A DNA stretch of 6,057 nt from Bacteroidales bacterium. GTDB lineage: Bacteria; Bacteroidota; Bacteroidia; Bacteroidales; WCHB1-69. Under the pieces are notes generated by a model. That model did not search any database. It was not told the DNA's origin and saw only the letters and a list, made by a program, of their open reading frames with translations. Shown in pieces: positions 1 to 3,629 of the stretch (position 1 is its first letter; each line of letters begins with the position of its first letter). Made by a program: the position numbers and the translations under genes. The stretch lies in the NCBI GenBank assembly GCA_031272415.1, contig JAISTU010000031.1, forward strand, positions 1 through 6,057, given 5' to 3'.

Positions 1-693
1 GGTACTCCAACTTTTTTGGTAGAAATGGTGAAAAATGCTAAACTTGATGTTCCAAAACTCGAAAATGAAACTCGCATTGCAGCACAATCAATTATGGATT
101 ATCGTTATGAAAATAAAAACCCTGTACCTGTGTTATATCAAAGTGGTTATCTGACCATTAAGAGTTTTGACGAAGAACGAAATCAATATGTACTTGGATT
201 CCCAAATGAGGAGGTAAAATATGGTTTTTTAGAGGAATTGGTGCCGATATACTTCTCTAAACAAGACGACTTTACAGAGATTGATTATAACAATTTTGTT
301 GATGATTTGTTGGACGAGCAGATTGATACTTTTATGGAGCGGTTGAAGGTGTTCTTTTCAGGATTTAGTTATGACCTTGAAAATAAGACTGAAAAGCATT
401 ATCAGACAGTGTTTTACATACTTTTCGCATTGATGGGACAGAGAATTACAGTTGAACCACATTATGCCGTAGGAAGACCTGATGCAGTTGTTGAATTTAA
501 GGACAAAATATTCATTTTCGAGTTCAAAATGGACGGCAATGGAACCGCCGAAGATGCCTTAAAACAAATTGACATTAAAGATTATGCAGGTAAATTTAAC
601 ATCTCCGAGAAAAAAGTTTTCAAAATCGGCGTGGAAATGGATAATAAAATGAGAAATGTGAAAGATTGGGTGTATTCGCCCAAAGAGAATTGA
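1..693 (+). CDS. AAA-ATPase-like / PD-(D/E)XK nuclease-superfamily protein, C-terminal part (5'-truncated by window edge)
   Basis: The frame is open from base 1 to a TGA at 691-693, giving 230 visible residues that begin GTPTFLVEMV. This matches the junction after the ATPase half in the Bacteroidota family that pairs an N-terminal AAA-ATPase-like domain with a C-terminal PD-(D/E)XK domain (DUF1703 / PDDEXK_9 type). A TTG at 16-18 could be read as a start, but the family match continues upstream of it, so the gene begins outside the window. Visible family landmarks are YQSGYLTIK (visible residues about 46-54), an EKHYQ helix (about 131-135), and the nuclease core GRPD (Asp161) followed by FEFK (Glu174, Lys176) and ALKQI. 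The catalytic-type D...ExK residues are therefore all present. Members usually have 500-600 residues, so less than half is seen. The biological role of the family is not settled; nuclease activity here is inferred from the fold only. It converges with the next gene. Confidence 0.85.
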   Translation, partial: GTPTFLVEMVKNAKLDVPKLENETRIAAQSIMDYRYENKNPVPVLYQSGYLTIKSFDEERNQYVLGFPNEEVKYGFLEELVPIYFSKQDDFTEIDYNNFVDDLLDEQIDTFMERLKVFFSGFSYDLENKTEKHYQTVFYILFALMGQRITVEPHYAVGRPDAVVEFKDKIFIFEFKMDGNGTAEDALKQIDIKDYAGKFNISEKKVFKIGVEMDNKMRNVKDWVYSPKEN

Positions 694-705
694 AAATACA
701 AAAGT

Positions 706-727
706 AAATATTTGATTATCAATATTT
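706..727 (+). terminator. weak AT-rich hairpin between convergent genes
   Basis: A 6-bp plus 3-bp stem (AAATAT/ATATTT and TGA/TCA, with one bulged T) closes a 3-base loop, starting 13 bases after the stop of the plus-strand gene and followed by the T-rich run ttttacacattttgtttt. It could serve as a terminator, but it has no GC pairs in its outer stem and hairpins of this kind arise by chance in AT-rich DNA. The rest of the 694-793 gap shows nothing else clear. Confidence 0.3.
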
Positions 728-793
728 TACACATTTTGTTTTATTCGATTTTAGAACAATTTTCTCCCCAAATGCAAAAAAATCCCCAATTTT

Positions 794-2287
794 CTATTCA
801 TACACTAATTTGTTGATATAGAACACATTACGTACATTCTTTTTGGACATATAGCGGTCTGCTAAACGCTGATAACCAAAAGTAATAAAATAATTATCGT
901 ACCAATGTCGCGATAAATTTTGCCGATTGCCCACAACAGATTGAAACCTTATCGTGGTCTCAATTTTATCCGTTTTGACCGGCTGAACAAGTTGATTTCT
1001 ATTGTATATCAATGAATACAACTTACTATCATTGACAAAAAAGAGCAAAATATTCCCCTCTTCGCTGTCAATATAGGATTGGAGTAAATTGTAGTTTGTA
1101 TTAAGCAGTAATCCATTGTAATTGAGGAAGTTAGTGCGTAAAATTTGTCCATTTTGATTGCACATAAATACAACTGCTGTCTGGTAGCGATAGCCGATAA
1201 ATTTTGTACTTGTCGAATAATAAGGCATGCCTGACCAAGTGTAAGTACGTGTAAAATCGGACTCTGTTTGCTGTCTATATTCAGGTGTGTAAAAGTCTGA
1301 TGCAAAGAGAATTAGGCTATCATTTTGCGACAAAAAATAAGTATTTATATAAATATTGGAACTCTTTTTTGGAAAAAACATTTCATTTTCCAAATTAGAA
1401 AAAGAGAAAAATGTAACATCTGAAAAAGATTGCTCATCGAATTTCATGGTGTAAATTCCGTCAATTTTGGGGCTTGAAAAAACGGCTTTATTGTCGATAG
1501 TATAATTCCCAAAAAGCAATAAATGCTCTCTGTCAGAACGCTTTAATATGCAAGAATTGAGAATTTTATCACCATTGATGACCAAATGTCTGTCCGATTT
1601 TTTCTCTCCTGTGCTATCTATTTGAGTAACAGACAAATAGCCATCTTCTTTGGTCTTATTTATGCTGCTGATGATCCACAAAGAGTGCGTCAATGTATCC
1701 CCAAAAGTAGTGTAAAAATCAATTGCGGGTGAATTTTCATATAACTCATTGACACTCATTTTTTTAGCATCAAAAAGATAAAAAACAACATCATTTTTTT
1801 CATTGTATGCGATATATGCAAAACCATTTCCAAACCATTTTATTTCCCTGATAATGTTGGCATTAGGCTGACAAAATGAAAATATATCCAACTTTTTTTT
1901 CAGCGTGTTATAAGAGAGAATATAAGTGTTGGTAATATCTTCTTTAAATGCTGTATGTGTCTGATATACAGCGAAAAACAAGTCTCCTTGCGACTGTATG
2001 CACGACAGCGAAATGCCTTTTATTAAAGGGATATTTTTTTTGGCAATTTCTTTAAAATTTGTGTCCAAATGTTGTATCAAAATATCTGTTTTGTCTTTGT
2101 TTTCTGCTTGCGAAATCAAAATAATTCCACTTTTTCCCACTGTTTGCAATCGATAGGGCTGTTTATCGGCAGCAACATCAATCTCTAACCGCAATGGCGG
2201 GTCATAAGATTGTGCATGCACTACGAATGAAGCCTGTAACCACATGAAAATCAAATAGATAAATAAAAAAACATTTAACTTTGGCAT
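794..2287 (-). CDS. secreted protein of unknown function, possible beta-propeller fold
   Basis: This is a complete 497-residue frame with ATG at 2285-2287 and TAG at 794-796. Residues 1-25 form a signal peptide: a charged start, a hydrophobic core FLFIYLIFMWL, and a probable signal peptidase I site after VHA (Ala25). There is no lipobox cysteine, so it is not predicted to be a lipoprotein, and no T9SS sorting domain is visible at the C terminus. The mature part has no motif I recognise. It shows a recurring pattern of a hydrophobic strand, a polar turn and a second strand (for example around residues 54-75, 102-136, 155-172, 202-223, 255-283, 324-330, 363-384, 412-428 and 464-496), which suggests a seven- or eight-bladed propeller-like domain filling the protein. 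That fold is inferred from pattern only. It ends NVFYINKLVYE. No Shine-Dalgarno is seen, which is usual in Bacteroidota. It lies 139 bp downstream of sod on the same strand, with a hairpin in between, so co-transcription is uncertain. Confidence 0.8.
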   Translation of the reverse strand: MPKLNVFLFIYLIFMWLQASFVVHAQSYDPPLRLEIDVAADKQPYRLQTVGKSGIILISQAENKDKTDILIQHLDTNFKEIAKKNIPLIKGISLSCIQSQGDLFFAVYQTHTAFKEDITNTYILSYNTLKKKLDIFSFCQPNANIIREIKWFGNGFAYIAYNEKNDVVFYLFDAKKMSVNELYENSPAIDFYTTFGDTLTHSLWIISSINKTKEDGYLSVTQIDSTGEKKSDRHLVINGDKILNSCILKRSDREHLLLFGNYTIDNKAVFSSPKIDGIYTMKFDEQSFSDVTFFSFSNLENEMFFPKKSSNIYINTYFLSQNDSLILFASDFYTPEYRQQTESDFTRTYTWSGMPYYSTSTKFIGYRYQTAVVFMCNQNGQILRTNFLNYNGLLLNTNYNLLQSYIDSEEGNILLFFVNDSKLYSLIYNRNQLVQPVKTDKIETTIRFQSVVGNRQNLSRHWYDNYFITFGYQRLADRYMSKKNVRNVFYINKLVYE

Positions 2288-2316
2288 TTTTTCAACTTTG
2301 TTATTGGTAAAAAAGA

Positions 2317-2347
2317 GCAGGAAGATTTTTATGTTAATCTATCCTGC
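2317..2347 (-). terminator. hairpin with T-runs on both sides, between sod and the secreted-protein gene
   Basis: An 11-bp stem with one bulged base (GCAGGA/TCCTGC, then AGATT/AATCT) closes an 8-base loop. Read on the minus strand it is followed by CTCTTTTTT, so it can act as the terminator of the sod transcript about 80 bases after its stop. On the plus strand it is followed after five bases by nine T (2353-2361), but no plus-strand gene leads into it. It ends only 29 bp before the ATG of the downstream secreted-protein gene. That leaves little room for a separate promoter between them, so a leader or attenuator role is also possible. Confidence 0.5.
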
Positions 2348-2426
2348 CCCAATTTTTTTTTAAAAATACATTAAACATTTATAAAAAAAATGAATATCCG
2401 AAAAATAAACAATAACCGTAATGTAC

Positions 2427-3005
2427 TTATTTACAGTACCTTGCGTCTATTGTTTCCCAATTGATAATTTTCCACAATGCTGCAACATGGTCGGCACGTT
2501 TATTTTGATAATCAAGATAATAAGCGTGTTCCCAAACATCAAAGGTCATAATTGGGGTCAAATTTTTCAACATAGGATTGCCTGCATTGCTTTCCTGTGT
2601 AATCACCAGTTCACCTTTGCTGTCTTTGGAGAGCCAAGCCCAGCCTGCACCAAAAAGTCCAACGGCTGCTTCTGAAAATTTTTGTTTAAAAGTCTCAAAA
2701 TCACGCCATTGCTTCTTAATCGCCTCTGCTAATGCTCCCACAGGCTCACTTTGATGAGGTGCAGTAAATTGTTGGAAATAAAAAGCATGATTCCACGACT
2801 GAGCCGCATTGTTATAAGTCGCACCTTCACTATTTTTGACAATATATGCCAAATCTTTGTCCGCCAGTGCCGTTCCCTCTATCAACTTATTGAGATTGGT
2901 TACATAGCCTGCATAGTGCTTACCATAGTGAAAATCAAGCGTTTTTGCACTTATTATTCCTTCTAATGCCGTTTCTTCATACGGCAGTTTTATAATATCT
3001 GTCAT
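2427..3005 (-). CDS. sodB: superoxide dismutase, Fe-type (Fe/Mn family)
   Basis: A 192-residue cytoplasmic enzyme that converts superoxide to oxygen and hydrogen peroxide; the length is normal for the family. All four metal ligands are present at the positions known from E. coli FeSOD: His26 (DFHYGKH), His73 (WNH), and Asp156 and His160 in the signature DVWEHAYYLDYQ. Metal-type markers favour iron: the active-site glutamine is at Gln69 (NNAAQSWNH) rather than in the C-terminal half, which carries SNAGNP. The residue two before Asp156 is Thr154, where the cambialistic Porphyromonas gingivalis enzyme has Gly, as I recall it. Position 77 is Phe where E. coli FeSOD has Trp. The frame stays open to an upstream ATG at 3071, but the start at 3003-3005 (MTDIIKLPY) is chosen because it gives the family's normal N terminus and because the promoter lies between the two ATGs. 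No Shine-Dalgarno is present, and the leader is A-rich. It probably forms a homodimer, by family. Confidence 0.96.
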   Translation of the reverse strand: MTDIIKLPYEETALEGIISAKTLDFHYGKHYAGYVTNLNKLIEGTALADKDLAYIVKNSEGATYNNAAQSWNHAFYFQQFTAPHQSEPVGALAEAIKKQWRDFETFKQKFSEAAVGLFGAGWAWLSKDSKGELVITQESNAGNPMLKNLTPIMTFDVWEHAYYLDYQNKRADHVAALWKIINWETIDARYCK

Positions 3006-3049
3006 AGTGTTTATAGTTTTTTTTATTTTTAAAAAATTGATTATAAATA

Positions 3050-3057
3050 CAAAGATA
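3050..3057 (-). promoter_or_regulatory. Bacteroidota-type -7 promoter element for sod
   Basis: On the minus strand this reads TATCTTTG, an exact match to TAnnTTTG, the -7 box of the Bacteroidota primary sigma factor. It lies 44 bases before the sod ATG, giving a leader of roughly 35-40 nt. The -33 element is weak: 17 bases upstream is TTTT in place of TTTG (3075-3078). The position supports the start at 3005 and argues against the upstream ATG at 3071, which would precede the promoter. Confidence 0.6.
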
Positions 3058-3080
3058 CACAATTTTTTCAATTAAAAATT

Positions 3081-3218
3081 AAAAACCTTATTTCTCGCGG
3101 ATACCTTAGTAGCAAGGATTTTTCTGTTAATTTCCCTTATTCCCTTATTAACAAAAAATAAGGGTAATGGTGGGGTGTCTTTTTGGCGACTAAGGGAACC
3201 TCGATAAATAAGGTTTTT
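3081..3218. mobile_element. 138-bp element bounded by 33-bp imperfect inverted repeats (MITE-like)
   Basis: The left arm 3081-3113 and the reverse complement of the right arm 3186-3218 agree at 28 of 33 positions, with the outer 13 bases (AAAAACCTTATTT) perfect. The core of about 72 bp contains a perfect 8-bp hairpin, CCCTTATT/AATAAGGG (3142-3149 and 3157-3164), preceded by a direct second copy of CCCTTATT at 3134-3141. The motif CCTTATT thus occurs five times in the element counting both strands. There is no ORF of note inside. The size, long terminal inverted repeats and lack of coding capacity fit a miniature inverted-repeat transposable element. No clear target-site duplication is visible, so a stable non-mobile structured DNA or RNA element is an alternative. 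Confidence 0.5.
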
Positions 3219-3266
3219 TTAGTGTATAGACTGAAGAGTAAGCCATTTTTTTTTGCATTTTGGGAT

Positions 3267-3299
3267 AAAAATGTTCTAAAATTGAACAAGAACATTTTT
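3267..3299. repeat. 11-bp perfect inverted repeat (hairpin)
   Basis: AAAAATGTTCT at 3267-3277 pairs exactly with AGAACATTTTT at 3289-3299 around an 11-base loop. An alternative inner stem TGTTC/GAACA is also possible. It lies about 45 bp past the stop of the giant surface-protein gene and could be a second, AT-rich terminator or a binding site for a dimeric regulator. Nothing else fixes its role. Confidence 0.45.
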
Positions 3300-3315
3300 C
3301 ATTTTCAATTAAACA

Positions 3316-3334
3316 AAACGGCAGGATGCCGTTT
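3316..3334 (-). terminator. probable intrinsic terminator of the giant surface-protein gene (REP-like palindrome)
   Basis: A perfect 8-bp stem AAACGGCA/TGCCGTTT closes a 3-base loop, beginning 10 bases after the TAA of the minus-strand gene. On the minus strand the stem runs into GTTTTGTTTAATT, a T-rich tail suited to an intrinsic terminator. The hairpin sits inside a second, wider inverted repeat, TCAATTAA (3305-3312) with TTAATTGA (3345-3352), which includes the stop codon. The flanking context TTGTAGAAACGGC...GCCGTTTTGT resembles the short dispersed palindromes (REP type) common in some Bacteroidota and cyanobacteria, but copy number cannot be judged here. Confidence 0.6.
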
Positions 3335-3344
3335 CTACAATTTT

Positions 3345-3629
3345 TTAATTGATTATTGTTATGCTTGTTTGTCGGGTTTGGACTTGGGTGGAGTTTTTGA
3401 GGGTGTAATTGATAATGCAAAAATAGACACCACTTTCGACAGTTTGGTGAGTGATGGTATTGATGCCGTTCCATGCTGCTTGCGGGTCGGTGGTGAAAAA
3501 CACTTTGACACCCCAACGATTGTAAATGGTGAGTTCATATTTCTCTGTTGCACAGAAGAATAGAACAGGTTGCCATTGCATATTGCCACCGTTAGCATTA
3601 GGGGTAAAAACGTTGGATAACTCTATTCT
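3345..3629 (-). other. T9SS type B sorting domain (CHU_C-like) with divergent N-terminal motif
   Basis: The last 94 residues of the giant protein keep the family landmarks NVFTPN, IYNRWG.KVF, WNG and GVYF near the C terminus. The usual NVFTPNGDGxNDxFxP reads NVFTPNANGGNMQWQP here (3567-3614), losing both aspartates. Two cysteines, one before EKYELTIYNRWG and one in GVYFC, could form a disulfide within the domain. It is preceded by CEC, a common boundary in this family. Confidence 0.85.

Larger units (their letters stand above)
3006..3344. other. 339-bp intergenic region between sod and the giant surface-protein gene
   Basis: No gene is supported here. In order from the sod side it holds the sod promoter (3050-3057), a MITE-like element with long inverted repeats (3081-3218), an AT-rich stretch with an 11-base T-run (3219-3266) in which I see nothing further, an 11-bp perfect hairpin (3267-3299) and a GC-rich hairpin (3316-3334) directly after the giant gene. 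The density of inverted repeats is far above that of the other two gaps in this window. Confidence 0.8.

Noticed and set aside
16..18. TTG as start of the first gene
   Set aside because: The family match GTPTFL continues upstream of it to base 1, so it is an internal Leu codon.
761..790. Paired ccccaa motifs in the convergent gap
   Set aside because: They are in direct orientation, form no stem, and are too short to mean anything alone.
2421..2675. 84-residue plus-strand frame opposite sod
   Set aside because: Antisense shadow of the conserved C-terminal half of superoxide dismutase.
3006..3071. N-terminal extension of sod that resembles a signal peptide
   Set aside because: It contains the probable promoter, is as AT-rich as non-coding DNA, has no credible cleavage site, and the family's normal N terminus starts at 3005.
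3162..3186. G-rich stretch that might form a quadruplex
   Set aside because: Only two runs reach three or more G and the others are pairs with a long last loop, so it is weak evidence; the inverted repeats explain this region better.
3183..3563. 126-residue plus-strand frame across the intergenic region and the end of the giant gene
   Set aside because: It overlaps the sorting domain on the other strand and an inverted-repeat arm, has no promoter or family motif, and its composition follows the antisense of the real gene.
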